A DNA stretch of 64,000 nucleotides from Siderastrea siderea (Eukaryota > Cnidaria > Anthozoa > Scleractinia > Rhizangiidae). Of the stretch, positions 1 through 14,000 are shown in pieces. A program made the translations under genes and the position numbers. Under the pieces are notes generated by a model, which was given only the letters and a program-made list of their open reading frames with translations, searched no databases and had not been told where the DNA came from. The stretch covers positions 13,960,142 through 14,024,141 of the forward strand of contig OZ034975.1 of NCBI GenBank assembly GCA_964030785.1, in the 5' to 3' direction. Every line of letters starts with the position of its first letter. Within the stretch, counting starts at the first letter, position 1.

Positions 1-419
1 AAAATCAGTGAAGGCGGTACTTGATGATTGTTGAATTGTATTTCCAATTTTGCCTCATAAACAAAAATATAAGGTACAAAATGATATTGAACTAATTTTA
101 TCATTTAACTCCTGTTGAAGATATGTTGAAAACAGACATTCTAAGGTAAACTGAATGTGCCCTTGTACCAAGAGCACGGGAAAACCAGGTTTTTACCCCG
201 GTCCAAGCCTGGTTAAAAAACCAGACCCTCGATTTGTCTACTTTAAATATCAGCAACTGACCTTTAAATTGAGGGATATTGTATCGTGTCCAACAGCTGT
301 TTTTTTGTTGCCATTTCGGGTCAAGTTTCTAATGTTTCCCCCACTTATTTAAGAAATTCCCATTTATTCCCACAAATTCCTGACCATATTCCTATTTTTT
401 CCCTCTTATTCCCAAAAAT

Positions 420-705
420 TCCCAGTTATTCTTTAACATTCCTTGGAATTCCTAGGAATTTCTGAAAGTAACTGGGAATTCTATCTTTGATTTTCTTTTA
501 GTTGGAATTCCTAAGAATTCCTAGGAATTTCAAGCCAGCACCATTTAAACTTGGAATTCCTAAGAATTCTTAGGAATTCCAAGTCCAAATTTACCGTGAA
601 AATTCACACCTCAAATTCTTAGGAATTCCTAGGAATTCTCAGGAATTCCTAAGAATTTTTTCCCAGGAATTCTTAGGATATTCTTAGGAATTCCTAGGAA
701 TTCTC
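420..705. repeat. Palindromic GGAATTCCTAGGAATTCC-type tract
   Basis: Repeated, imperfectly spaced copies of AGGAATTCCTAGGAATTC and variants such as TTAGGAATTCTTAGG. Each is its own inverted complement, so both strands look alike. Confidence 0.75.
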
Positions 706-1655
706 AGAGTTATTTCGCAAGGGCTCTTCGATAGCCAATCAGACCGTGAGTGTACCTTAAGCTATGCCATTCTAAAAAAATGTCGAATACTTCCAGAACA
801 TTTGAATGTGCCTTTTCGTCCAAATCCTTTGAAAATTTCGGACTGCCGGGCGTTAAGTCTTGAAAGATGCGAACCCGGCTGCCGGGCCGATCAAGACACT
901 GCCAAAAGAAAATCGTTCAACATTTTACAAGACGCTTACCCGTTAATAATCACACATGAATGATCACGTGAAATAATTTCACCTTTCACCTTTCACCTTT
1001 CACCGACACATTTCTGGAATGAACAGACGACAAAAACTTGCCGTTGCAGTAGCTTTGGCCTCTAGCCCAGCCCTTTTTAACAAACTCTGAAGTTAGACGT
1101 AAAATATTTTTAACTTATTTCTCTCACTTTTTATTTCAATAATTATTTTTAATATTTGTGAGCTTTAGTTACACGGTTCGATTGGAGAACATGTAATATT
1201 GATTTCTACTTTGTTTTGCATATTACAGTGCCACATAACATCTGTTCATAGTGGCTGTCAATTGTAGCTTATACCGTGGATTTATAGCCTTCGCATTCGT
1301 TTCTTCATTTGCTGATATCAAAATCACACTTATTCGCATGATGGGTAACATTCCTCTATCAAGTCATAACAGCCTTAAAAAAAAGCAAAAAAAAAACTAA
1401 AGAACTAATACACAAAGGCATGACCTATTTGCTTCTTCTGGCCTGACATGTTGCGACTTTAATCTAATGAAATCTATAATTATCATGTAAATACCAACAT
1501 CCAATGAAGCATACCAGCAAAGTAAACCAAATGTCTTTTCAACGCAAGTTTTTCTTGACCGATTTTTTTCATATGTAACAGGGACCTTTGGCGAGGATGA
1601 GGGCGACGTCAAGTAACTTAAAAGGTGACTTTATGTTCTTATAAACTTCTTTAAG

Positions 1656-1661
1656 TTTATT
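1656..1661 (-). promoter_or_regulatory. Candidate polyadenylation signal (AATAAA)
   Basis: AATAAA on the minus strand about 430 nt beyond the stop codon, the first canonical hexamer I found downstream. It would give a short 3' UTR. Other hexamers further down are possible. Confidence 0.4.
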
Positions 1662-2090
1662 CCAATTAATTAGGGCAGTACGACGCTCCCATTCGGAAAG
1701 AGAGGAAATATATCACCGTCCTGTTTTCACATTTTTGATAAAACCTTGAATTTGTCCGTTGGCGAAATATACCAAAACGTTAAAGCACACGCAGAGCCAT
1801 TTTTTGGACATTAAATCCACTATCTTTTTGACGTTCCCACTGCTGTCACCGTCGTTGTTTCGTAAGCTCCCTAATGCCAATTAGGACGATAAGGGGATGC
1901 TCCAAATCACGTCGAACGGATCATCAAAAACTTTTTTCCCCTTAAGTGCAGCTTACGGTAAAATTTAATTCCAATTTTCCCTCCGTTTTCCCTCTTCACG
2001 GGTGAAAAATCAAATTTCACGCCGGCAATCTATGGCAGTTCAGGCCCCAAAGAAATATATAAATAACGACAGCCTAATCAATATCCTTTT

Positions 2091-4009
2091 CTACTTTACA
2101 ACAAGTAATCCAGTTGCCTTTTCAAGATATATTTGATGGCAAAGTAAGATAAAGGTGTCGTCTTCATCATAGTCTGCGCGGACTATACTGTCTAATCTTT
2201 GGAAAACGTATTCTTCTTTCTCGCGTAATTCATTCAATTTCAATTCTGTGACATCCTTGGCCAAGGGTTCACGCCTCAACTGCGAAATGGTTTCACTCCT
2301 ATCGTATTTTTCGAGGGTTGTGTCTGCTGCATCCTTCGTGGGTACCTCTGATACGCTTTTGTTCGGCGTGGTTGACTGCTTGATGAGCGTACTTATCTTA
2401 TCAAAAAATCTTTCCTTCAAATCATCCTTTTCAAGACCAGGCCCGTCTACAAGTTCGCGATGTTCTTTTGGAAAAACAAAGTTTTTGGCCTTTAATGGGG
2501 CATCGAGGAAAGTGTGTGCTGCTCCCTTGCTGGATAACTCTAACACGTTTTTGTTCGCTGTGGTTGACTGTTTGATGAGTTTACTGGTACGATCAAAAAA
2601 TACTTTCTTCAAAGCATCCTTTCTAAGACCACGCCCGTCTACATGTTCGCGACGTTCTTTTGGAAAAACAGAGGTTTTGGCATTTAACGGGGCATCGAGG
2701 GAGGAGTTTGTTGCTTCCATCCTGGGTAACTCTGATACGTTTTTGCTCGTCGTGGTTGATTGCTTGATGAGTTTACTTATCCTATCAAAAAAGCTTTTCT
2801 TTGCTTCATCCTTTTCAAGACCAGGCTCGTCTAAAAGTTCGTAAAGTTTGTTTGGCAAAACAGAGTTTTTGGCCTTTAACAGGGCATCGTTTATTGCGGC
2901 AATAAAGAAATTCATGAAAAGAATTGTGAGGCTCACAAGAATCAGCGACGCAAATAATCTACCAAACACTCTGTTTTCTTCCGATAGCTCCTCGATGGGC
3001 CTTTTCTTGACCTTGCCTAAAACTAACACCAGCTGAAAATATGTGGCTCTTAAGAACGAGGAGTACTTAACTGATCCCGTCTCAAAGATTAGCATTCCAA
3101 AGTGGAGAAAAGCCACAAAACCAATCACAAAAACAACCATAAAAGACGAAAGAAGGTTTGCGGACGCTTTCAATGTCCTTGAAAATACCGCAACTTGTTT
3201 GTTGTATCGAATAAGCCTCAGTAACTTCAAGGATACTAAGAATACCAAAATACCTAAAACGGCGTTTTCGGCCTCTGTCAATGCAACAACTTCTTGGAAA
3301 TTCACATTTGCGTAGATGTTTTTGTTCATTTTTCTTATAATCGAGACAGCTTCGGATGATCGCACAATATTCATGACCACAGTCAACACGGAGAAAACAA
3401 CTTGGAGAATTTCCACCCAATTCCAGAAAAACTTGAAGAATTGCAATCCTTGTTTACAAACGGTGTAGCATATTCTCCCGCAAAAGAGGAGTACAAAAAT
3501 GATGAAAACTAGCATGCAGATGAGATAAAATTGGTGCGAACCGGTTTCCTTTGAATACAAAGAAATGGTATAAGTCTTATTAAAAAACCCTTTAAATCCC
3601 GAAGGCTGGATTTCGTAGAAATAAGTCGCAACCACCAGGAGGTTGGTTGTAGGGTTGAAAGCAGAGAATTCAATTATCACAGCACGTGACTGGCGGTCTA
3701 GCCATTCATTTCTATGCAGTACTCCGATTATGCCGATACCAGTCGTATTCTCATAACCAAGATCAGCAACGAATCCCCCTCCTGGATAAAGCGAGAACCT
3801 TCCCCATTTTGGCACTGTGTCGGTTTCGGCGGGTCTCTGGTATCGCCATGGCTTCGGGCAAAGCTGATTTAATTCGTCTTTCTTCGTAGTGTTCTCGACT
3901 AGGATCCATCCTGGTTTGTTGTAAGGTGTCATATCTTCGTTTTCTTTCGAGTACGCATGATAGCAGGTAGAAAAAGTTGTCTTCATGTAATCCAACACGT
4001 CGCAAGGCT
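2091..4009 (-). CDS. Exon 37: TOP domain, TM7-TM11, pore-like segment, repeated tail
   Basis: 1,919 nt to a TAG at 2,091-2,093. The acceptor is TTATTCCAG at 4,010; phase 1 gives ..[17 protein letters not shown]. The open frame extends to 4,133, but that leader has no polycystin similarity and breaks the phase. Continues the TOP domain ([28 protein letters not shown]), then TM7-TM11 at about 2735-2758, 2768-2790, 2823-2841, 2861-2883 and 2924-2947. A re-entrant pore-like stretch ([16 protein letters not shown]) lies before TM11 and lacks the LGD filter of polycystin-2. The tail has three 64-residue repeats, then a charged, possibly coiled-coil end ([19 protein letters not shown]). Confidence 0.92.
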
Positions 4010-4377
4010 CTGGAATAATGAGTTTAACAATGGTCATCAGTTTCAGGTGGAAAATAGAGTTTGTTGCCATGAAACTGAGCAGTTTATACCGCTCTAAGCA
4101 ACTAAATGTATTTGAAATCCTACAGCACAACATATTTCTACTATGATTTACTTGTCAGATTTGTTGCAATGTAGATGTTAAAAGATGTTACCAACTAGTC
4201 AAATTTGTAATTGACAAAAACACTTCACCAAACAACCAACCGACAAACCTACCTACCAAACAAACGACCTCGAAACGAAAGCAACCAACAGATCAACTAA
4301 CCAACTAACTAGTCAACGCAACAAGCAAAGAACCAAGAATAAAATGATAATGATAATGGTGATGATGACAATAATAA

Positions 4378-4414
<37 letters not shown>

Positions 4415-4802
4415 TTCACTAACAAGCTTAAAGTTAAATTATGACGCTGCAAGGCATGCAGGCAATCTGTCAAGCTAACCACATCCACTTGACTTAACCG
4501 TATATAAATTACACGTTCAAATCTTTGGCATAACATGATAGCAATAAGCTAAACGGTTTAGACCGCCTTAGGGATAGGTGTCTATGTCACTTGAGGTTGG
4601 ATAAGTAACCACGCGGAAGTGATTAGAATTATGTGAATAGAAACCAGGTATTACGTCGCCCAAAGTAGCCACTTACTCACTCTCCGCTCTTTTTTCTATT
4701 TAGTGAAAGGATTTGCATTTTTTCCCTCATCTGTCACCTTTACCAACCCAGCCTACCATTTATAACACCGACTAACCAGTCAGCCATTCGGTCAGCCTTC
4801 GT

Positions 4803-4833
<31 letters not shown>

Positions 4834-4998
4834 CATCCATCCATCCATCCATCCATCCATCCATCCATCCATCCACCCATCCACCCATCCATCCATAAAT
4901 CCATCGATCCATCGATCCATCCATCCATCGATCCATCCATCCATCCATCCATCCATCCATCCATCCATCCATCCATCCATCCATCCATCCATCCATCC

Positions 4999-5040
<42 letters not shown>

Positions 5041-8000
5041 GATTTATTGAACCGACCCGCAACCAACCTTTACCAAAGACTACCAAAACAATCAGATACA
5101 AAGACAAGCAAGCAAGAAATCGATGGGGTAGCTAGTTTTGAAAAGTCGACATACAACTAGCTGTTCAATCGATCGATAGATCAGCCGTCCGATCGATCCA
5201 CCAACTAGCCAAATAATTTATCTTGAACTCCGATAAACGATTTGCTGGTTTAAAGATTGACTCTTGACGACAGACACCTACTTACGCTTTTTAACTCTAA
5301 GTTGTCTAACTCGCGGCATTCCAACAAGAAAAGAATGTTTGTCACCAATGTAAATACTGTGTTTTTCTTGTTGTCCATTGTACCACGCTCCAGCATAAAC
5401 GCCGGGGACAAAATCATTGCGCAGCCACTTCCAGTACAACGTGTCGTTTGAAACCTAAAAGGAGAATGTGACGTAGGTCTTAAGTAGACATAATGAATGT
5501 ACTTAAGCATGTCAAGGCATAAGATTCCCTGTGAAGTTAAAAATCTTTCTCTAGTAACTTTACAAGATTTCAACTATGGTAGACAAGTGTGTTATGACAC
5601 ACAATCTTATTCAAAGTGAAACTAGAAATGAGCCAAAAGGGGGTATATAATTTTCACAACGAGTGAAATATGTGTTATGGCTGGTAAATAGATTCTAACT
5701 GTGACCAGGAAGGAATAAAGTCTGTTTTCTGTCAAGTTTTGATTTAGGTCAAGTGACCTGTTTTATTGGTGAATCCTTTAACGGGAAAAAATAGGGAACC
5801 ATTACGATCTGATTTATGAAAGGAAAGATCATAAGATATCAGAAAAAAATACATTTGATGTTAAATCTTATAACGGGTAATATATGACAACAGATAAGTA
5901 TGAGTGAAGGTTATCAAGTTCAATAGTGTTGTTTGATACATTTGAGTGTGATAGATAGACTTTAAGAGCAAACTTAGAGAGCGCTAGGTCTGTGAAGTAT
6001 GATCGTCCGGATGAGTGTAGTCGTGAGAAGGACTGCTTGTGATGACATTGACTGACGTTTCGACAACCTGAGCGGAAGTTATCATCAGAGTCAGAGTTTA
6101 CAGCAGTATCAGAGAGTCTTGTCGGAAATGAACATGACAAATGTCATTTGTCTCCAAGATCAATATATTAAAAAACACTGACAAGTTTGTTCTAATATGT
6201 ACATTTAGCAAATATAAGTTGTATCCCGCCAAATTTCTTACTAGTATCCCATATAATTTTATCGATCTCAGACCACTTTTGAGAAGAGATTTTTTAGGGC
6301 GCTTCATGGACTCCACGGTTTTAAAACATGATCAAGTGATCACAAGATTGTTGACCACAAGGTGGGCACGGTTTGTACACCCAAGATCGGCAAGGATCAA
6401 CTTTTGATGAACAAATTTTTGCCAGCCGTCGCATTCCACGTCCTCATAGAACAGTTTTCTTGAATTGTTCGTGAAGATCATGTTTATAAATAGTGTAGGA
6501 CGATATTTTAAGCGCTAGACGGTGTTTTCTAATAAGCGCTGGCTATCAAATGATACTGAAACCAACCAGACGCTTAGCGACGTGTTGGTTATAATTCATT
6601 TGATATACAGCAAGCCCGAGTATATATTTTTTATTTAAAACTCAACCACTAGTTGCTACAAAATCAAGAAAGAGAGACAAAAAAGAGAAAAGAAATAAAA
6701 GGGAGGAAAAGTCAGAGTACACGACTGGACAAAAAAACCAACATTTTGCCGTGTTTCTTTGCAAAGCTGAACAAACCACTGAAACTGCTCCAAACTGATC
6801 TTCCAATCAGTGGCTTCAAAAGGTGGTACGTGCGTGAATTAAAGCTGTAAGATCTCACCGTTGTAGCGGTGGGAGTTGAAATGCACAAGTATCTAATCCT
6901 TTCGCACAACGGAGCCAAGATGTGCTTGTTTAATCGAGCTAAAGTGATGTTGTGTTAGCTTTGGTTTTGCTTTATTACGCTTTCGGATTGATTGAAAAAG
7001 CTCGTGCCACTCTCTCAGCCAATCAGACGTAAAACCAAAACCAATCGTGACTGGCCCACACATGTTTCCTGTGCTTAACGCTAATTTAATTTGTATTTGC
7101 TTCGATTTTTGATTGGTTCATTTAAATATTAATTTGTGTTTTGTTCCTGTTGTGACTGGTTAGAGCAATTACTTTTTATTGGTTTCGGTTGGACTCTCAT
7201 CTGAGAACCGCCCTTACCAAACAAGTTGTTAAACAGACAAGTAAACAAAAATTAAAAAACAGACACCAAAACGTGCCACGCAAGCATTAACACACGTTGA
7301 AACAAACAAACAACCAAAGCAAGTCCCGCAAGAATACACAACAAAGAGAAATGTAGCCTGCGTGCAGACGTCTCCTATTTCCTTCCACCCGCGGAAAAGG
7401 GACGTCTGCGAAACGGCGTCGCTAATCGTGTTCCAGTATCCTGCTGTTTTTCAGGAATTCGTGGAAAGTGCTTTTATTGGTTGCTTGACAATAGCCACTG
7501 TTAGAAACAATTCTGATTGGCTATCGTCGGGAAATGCTCGAGATAATGTATGCAACATGTCCGATTGTGTGTTGTTTCTCGACTATTCTGAAAAACAACG
7601 ACAGAAACGTTGTGAAAAGTCGCAGTGAATTTAAAGTTCAGGAAGAAATCCTTTCTCTTCAGTTCATCGTACACGAAACATCGCCTTATATTTGTAGATC
7701 GTGCGTGGGAAAGTTGCGAAAGCGGAGAGGTCTGAGCCAACGTGAGAAAAATCGAAGACAAACTTTTTAGCGATTATAGTTCCAAAGGTTTCAAGGCAGG
7801 ACTTACAGTAACAAAAAAAAAGATCGAGACACTAGGAAAGGACAGCTTAGGAACGTCGGCTTCTCCCGAGAAGCGAATTCTTTTGGAGGAGTCGGTAGAT
7901 CGTTCGTCGAACGATCTCAGTTCGCTGGCTAGGTCAACTCCTGTGAAAGCCGTTCGCAATGCTTCTGTGAGAAAAACTCAGATTCCTCCTCTTAGTCCTG

Positions 8001-11000
8001 TTCGACCTCCGATCATGGAGCGATCAGAGGGAAACGATTCTGGCACAGAAAACAAAACTGTGTTATCATAATTTATGCGAAATTTAAAACCCGAACAGCA
8101 GGATACTGGAACACGATTAGCGACGCCGTTTTGCAGACGTCCCTTTTCCGCGGGTAGAAGGAAATAGGAGACGTCTGCACGCAGGCTAAGAGAAATGAAG
8201 AGAAATGAAGCTTTCGTGTTGACGCGTTCAAGTTTTCTTTTATGAAAACATCTTGTTAACATGCTAGGGGAACTGATAGGCAATGTGAAAGATGACGAGA
8301 TATCGACTACCTTGCTAGAGTTGTCGGACACTGACAGGCCATCACGGATCGCCTTTGTCATCAAATAACGATGGTCGTTTCTATCTCCGTAACACACCAC
8401 CATCAGAACAATGATAAACATACAGTACACAAATAGTTCTACGAAGAAACGCGATACGTTTTGTTTCTTCGCCTGACGTTTTCGCATTCTCTCAACTTCG
8501 GTTATTTCCATCTTCCATAATCTTCCTTTAGGATACACTTCACACGTTTCCTCAAGGGTTGAGGAATTATCTCCCTTCCCTTTCTTTCTTCTTATTATGG
8601 TTGCCAGAAACAAGGCGACGAGAAATAATTTGGCAGGTTCTATCAATGTAACATCTTGGATGAATGATACAAACATTGAAGACAACCACTGTTCAGATTT
8701 ACTTTTCTTGAACTGAACACCGTAGAAGACAGTAAATGTCGATGAGACAGTACAGGTGCAGAAACAAAGAAACCAGGCAAGGTACACTGACCACTCACGC
8801 AGAGAGATGAAAAGTAGTTTTTTATCAGGCTTTCCTGAACTCCCTGTATTGAACAAGAATGCAATGGAAACGTTTATTGGCGCAACGATTAGGGCACTTT
8901 GAATTCCCACAATGACCTGTCTCCAAGAAAATTTAAGAGGCCCTACTTGGATGAGTTTTGTGGATTTCTGGTTGAACTGATAAAACATAGCATTGGCCAG
9001 CATTGCTGACAACAATATTGAAAGACAGCATGATGCTCGCTGTACTCTGGAAAATCTATCTCTTGATGGTTTTGCCAAAACGGACACCCAGATATGTTTC
9101 TGAGTAAGGCCCTTCCACCAACATCTCAGCACTTCTCTGCTGAAGTTAAATTTACTGGTTGAGGTTTCTAAAGTTCGCTCTATTCTTCCGTCGCCTCGCT
9201 CAAGAGCTAACCACTGGCAACTCGAAAATGGCCATGAATTTTGTGTTTGTTTGTCCAGAACGATCACGTCTTCAAGGAACCAAGACGGACTTATTCCAGA
9301 GTTATCGTGTCCGATTCGCACCCTACGTACATTGCCCAACGGCTTTTCTAGGGTTATTAGGAAGACCTCCGAGCTTCCACGATAAAAAAGCGAGTCATCG
9401 GAATCTTCTTCGTTTTTTAGATGGAGAATCCCTGTACTGTCTTCGGAACCGTAAATCTCCATGGCAACCCTTGCTGTTGTGCCAGCATGAATCCAGATGC
9501 CTGTTGTTATGGTGACTTCATATTCGTATGCGCTTCTTGAAGACATAGGAAGTTGTCTTTCATGAAAGCTCTAAGAGTCAATACGAAAATAATTGGTAAT
9601 TAGGAATCAAATTAATGGAATTAAAATTACACACTAAAATAACACACTGAAATGAAAAAGGTATAAGATAAAAAAGAATACAAAAACAAAACAAATAGAC
9701 AATTTCATTTTTAGAGTAATTTTGTTGTCAGTGTAATTTAGAATGCACTTTAAATTGTTGTGCAACGTGACAACCCTATCCAGGCCGGTCATTTCTGGAG
9801 TTCTTTAGCGCAGAAGGGGGTTGCGGGGGATCTTAGATGCGTCATCTTGGATTTCTTGACTTCTCTAAACTTATGAAAACGATTAAAAAACACCTAAGTA
9901 ACCTCACAATGTTCTTATTGGTCCAATAAAGTTAAAAATCAATCAGCAAAAATAAAAATTCTGAAGATAAAATATGGTTCGCATAGCAACTCCAAGTTGT
10001 TTCCAGGTAGCTTTTAGGAAAAGTCACAAAATGTGGTGGCTTTTGCTTGTATATATATATATATATAAACGGTCAGAAAGTCCGGATCACTCACTTAACA
10101 ACTAAGCTGATAAATAAACAACTAATCATAAAATTCATATTTGCATGTATACAACATTGTGTCGTGACTCTAGACATTTTTTTTTACGTTTTGACAGTTC
10201 ATGAAATTTATGTATATTTCATGCACTCCAAAGCTATATTGTCTGTTTCATCAACTATTGTTACGTTTCAAGGACGTAAGGACTATTGCAGCATTTTAAA
10301 CTTTCAAACGAAATAAAAGCTAGAAAAGTTGGGAAGATAAAGTAAAAGAGGTAACAAATAGAACCAGTAAAATCCTTCCAAACTTACCCTCCTTGAGGCA
10401 TCCTTTTTATCCGCTCTTCTAGCGAGAATGATCACGACAAAATACGTCATAAAAGCCACCGCTACAGTCGCAATGACAGCCCAATTTTCGTCCTCTAGGA
10501 GGTCCTCTGCGAATTCTTTAAAGACTTTGTCAAAATCGATTGGATTTGGTTTCACCAGAAGGCTTGCTCCGAACGAAGTCAAGTGGTTGCAAGAGCAATT
10601 CAGAAATCCATTCACGCTGGCAGAAAGAACCTGTAAAGATAATGAGAACCGTTTCAGTGAGATACCACATTCCCCACAACGTTTGAGCAGTCTCTAGCCA
10701 GCGGATCGACTTGCCTTCTGACTCTGACAGACTGGTGTTCGTTCTTGATGTAGCCGCCAAAAGAAAAAAAAACACGAGATACCATGATTGACGGCCACGG
10801 GGCACACAATAAATCAGTTCCAAACGCGTGTAAATGAAGTTTAATTACAATTCCGTACGATAGCTCGCCTGTCCACACATCTACGCGTTCTACACGTTGT
10901 ATACGGTTTCTAAAGGAAGAAAGTAAATACATCTTGCTGTAGAGTCGTACACGAAAAAAACACCAGTAGCTTACAAGGCCTGCTGATACTTAAAGATCGC

Positions 11001-14000
11001 CCCCGAAACATGGCGTCTTTCTCACAACATGTGTTTCCCGACCGCACTGCCTGGTATCTTAACTAATACGATAGACCGCTGACTGTAGCTAAGCTAGGGC
11101 GCGTATAACTAACTCGAACCTATAGCTGACTTGTTTACTTGAGTATGCTTGTGCTTATTTTACTTTAGTTCGAACACGCGTGTCACATTGAGTCATGCAC
11201 ACCAAACGAGATAATAATAATTCTGGAGCAAAATTTCCAATGAAGCCTTCCCCCCCTCTCTTGGAGAGGGGAATGGTGGAACACCATCACTAAGTTGCAC
11301 AAATAACAAGTACTGACATTCCCTGCATCAAAGCAAATGTAGCAAATTAACTGCGCCTTTCAAAAACTTACGATTTCTAGGTTCAAAAGCTCTAAACTCA
11401 GCCAAAGGTTGGGTTCATATTTGTTCAATCATCATAGCAGAAGTCTGGAAACAAAGACGTTTACTTTACTTTGAGGTCACGTTCGTGGGTTCTTATTGGT
11501 GGATTTTTATCCAGTTTGTTTTTCACGGTCAGTCGGTTGTCTCCTCTTGTCAACATAAGTGTGATTGACGACGGTAAAACACAAAATTAACCCTCGACTT
11601 TTAAAGTTTAGAGATGGTGTATTGTCTGGTTGATCTTACCTGACAGCCTTCTGTTGTCCACACCTGTCGCTCCCATGACCAGTAAACACAACTTCCCAGT
11701 GACACTTGCATGGTATAGTTGTGATCAGTGTCTGGATCATACTCAGGCACATAAGTTACGTTTTCTCCCTTGGGTGGAGTAGGAGGGGAATCTTTTACCT
11801 CAACGCAGGATCGCCTTTCCCTTCCGTGTCCAAAACATGAACGTTTCTTCCTTAAATTAGGTTTCATGAAGCTTTTGTCACTTCGTACTTCTACATAATA
11901 CTTTCCAGGTTTTTCTGCACGTATTTGAATCGGGGCCAGTCCGAATGAAGAACACACCCGTTTTTGTTCGATCTCCTCTTGCATACTTTTCCAAATACAC
12001 CACTCGTTACTGGATGCAGTTCCATTTAGATCATGTTCTTCTTCAGTTGGTCGATGGCCATATCTCATGAAAAAACTCAGCTTTACATTTGCGTCTACGG
12101 GTTTTATTTCAAGTTGTATCAATGTATTTCCAAAATCATTTCTTATCAAGTGAAAACGAGAAGTGCCATTCTTTGTGAAAAACGTCTTGTTTTTTATTGG
12201 ACTGCTAGCACGTTTAAGAGGAAGTTTGATAAAGACGTTGCTCGACAGTTCCGATACCTTGATGGTAGATCGTTTGTTGTCTTTAAGTTCTAGTGTTAAC
12301 ACATCAGAATGAACCAGTTCACTTGTCTTTTCCCAGGTAAAAGGATTGAATGGCATGGATAACGTCTGAAACGTTAACGATAAACGCAACTGTTAATTGA
12401 CATGACACTTAAATCCTACTTACTCAAATCAAGCTTTTCGCACCCTGTTTTGGATGCAGAAACGTGCAAAAATAATCAGACAAAAGTAATTTTCCAGAAT
12501 TTTGTTATTTGCTCACGCGTAATTTCGCCGATATCTCGAGCCGTCAGACAACGGTATTTTACTGAAATGTCGTCGGACGATATTTCGTCGTGGTAGCGAA
12601 ACGTCACCGAAATAAAGGTAAAATTAAAAACTAAAGAAACACCTTTTGATGACAAGGGGTGAATAACAATTGCTATCCTGAGTGTCAATAGCCAATCAGA
12701 ACGCGCCAAATACACTATTCCCTCTCAAGTGTGGCACATACCCAAACGGGATACATTGTTAGTTTAATTTTTGAATGTGAACATATGAAATAATCATATC
12801 TGAACTGAGGATGAAATAAGAAATAACGAAGACCATCGCAGTGAAGGTATCAACTTCAGCAGTTGAAAAATAATACTCTCACACAGAAAACTGAGTATTT
12901 GATTCAGACGTTACTATTAGGATGTACCTGAGTGTCCACAAAACTAGTATTTGAAGCATGGGTATCCAAAAGATTACTGTCAGCTGGAAGTACAAATTTT
13001 CCTTCATCAATTTCAATCGGTAATCCAGACAGTTTACTGAGAGAGTGACGTCCGAGGGCGATGATCATTCCACTTGTCCGAATCGGTATCATTTCTTCAT
13101 CCGGGAGACTCAGTTCTAGTACCGCGTCACTCACATTGCTGACAAGGAGCATGGATCGTTTAACCACATCAATCCCCTAAAGAAGAACATTATAAACAAT
13201 AAAAGACCTGTCACAAGATGAATTGTCCTCAAAGCGTTTTATACCGCTTCTTGTGATACAAGAAGAGAATCTACATAATTTGCTCACTAGCATGGCACAC
13301 AGCAGTGCATTTAATACATACTGCTATGATTTTTCTTAACAAATTGACCACTTAATGCTGGTGAACACAACAAAATAGAATAGCTTTTTGGGACCTAGGA
13401 AGGGGCGACCCGCGACCCGCGCCTAGTAGAGGCCAGGGTTACAAGAATTAAGGGGAGAATTCTCCAGGACTTTTCAGCTGACCGCACAATGGAGATTAAT
13501 GCAGGTTTGACTGTAGTTTATTGTGCCTATCAAAAACACGGAAACAATGACATTCAAAACCCAACTGAGTATTGCGTTTTGTACTACTGTTATTCATAAC
13601 TGCATCGACAAAAAAACGAACTGATATTAACAGAAATCGACATGGTGGATCGAAATCCGTCAATCAAAGGACACAGACTTGACTTGACCTGCGTCCTTTT
13701 TGCCCGTTGCGCTAAACTTCTAAAGATCCACTACAATGATTGGCAGCAGTAAGAAACGTGATGGTTGGTGGAGTATTGAATTTCGTAGCATACAAAAGCC
13801 GGTATCTCAAGCAAGGAAGCTAGCGCTTGTAATGTCTTTGGGGAATAGATAACAGAATCTGGTGAAGGGAAGATCGCTTTCTTCCATCGAGAATAAACTT
13901 TGGGAAATGAGTGTCAGAATGAATATTAGATTTGTTTTGTCCGTGAACTCATGAGATGATAAAACAATTTCACTTGGCCACAGTTTGCGAAAACATCGTT

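Larger units (their letters stand above)
1..2090. other. 3' UTR and downstream flank
   Basis: No convincing coding sequence. Holds the candidate poly(A) signal, a palindromic AATTCC-rich tract at about 420-705, and a short CACCTTT(C) repeat near 980-1,003. The plus-strand open frame at 155-352 has no recognisable features. Confidence 0.6.
5455..8310. other. Intron 35 with a nested transposon
   Basis: No host exon found. The right part (7,354-8,188) is a terminal-inverted-repeat element described separately. The plus and minus open frames at 5,868-6,918 show no family features. Confidence 0.7.

Noticed and set aside
4010..4133. Start of the last exon as an independent ATG-led gene
   Set aside because: The leader residues do not resemble polycystins, while the acceptor at 4,010 joins in phase to RVKK and gives the expected RV..x-C pattern.
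7978..8310. Continuation of exon 35 beyond 8,311
   Set aside because: The open frame runs on into the transposon's inverted repeat. The donor at 8,310 and the next exon's [10 protein letters not shown] restore the polycystin sequence exactly.
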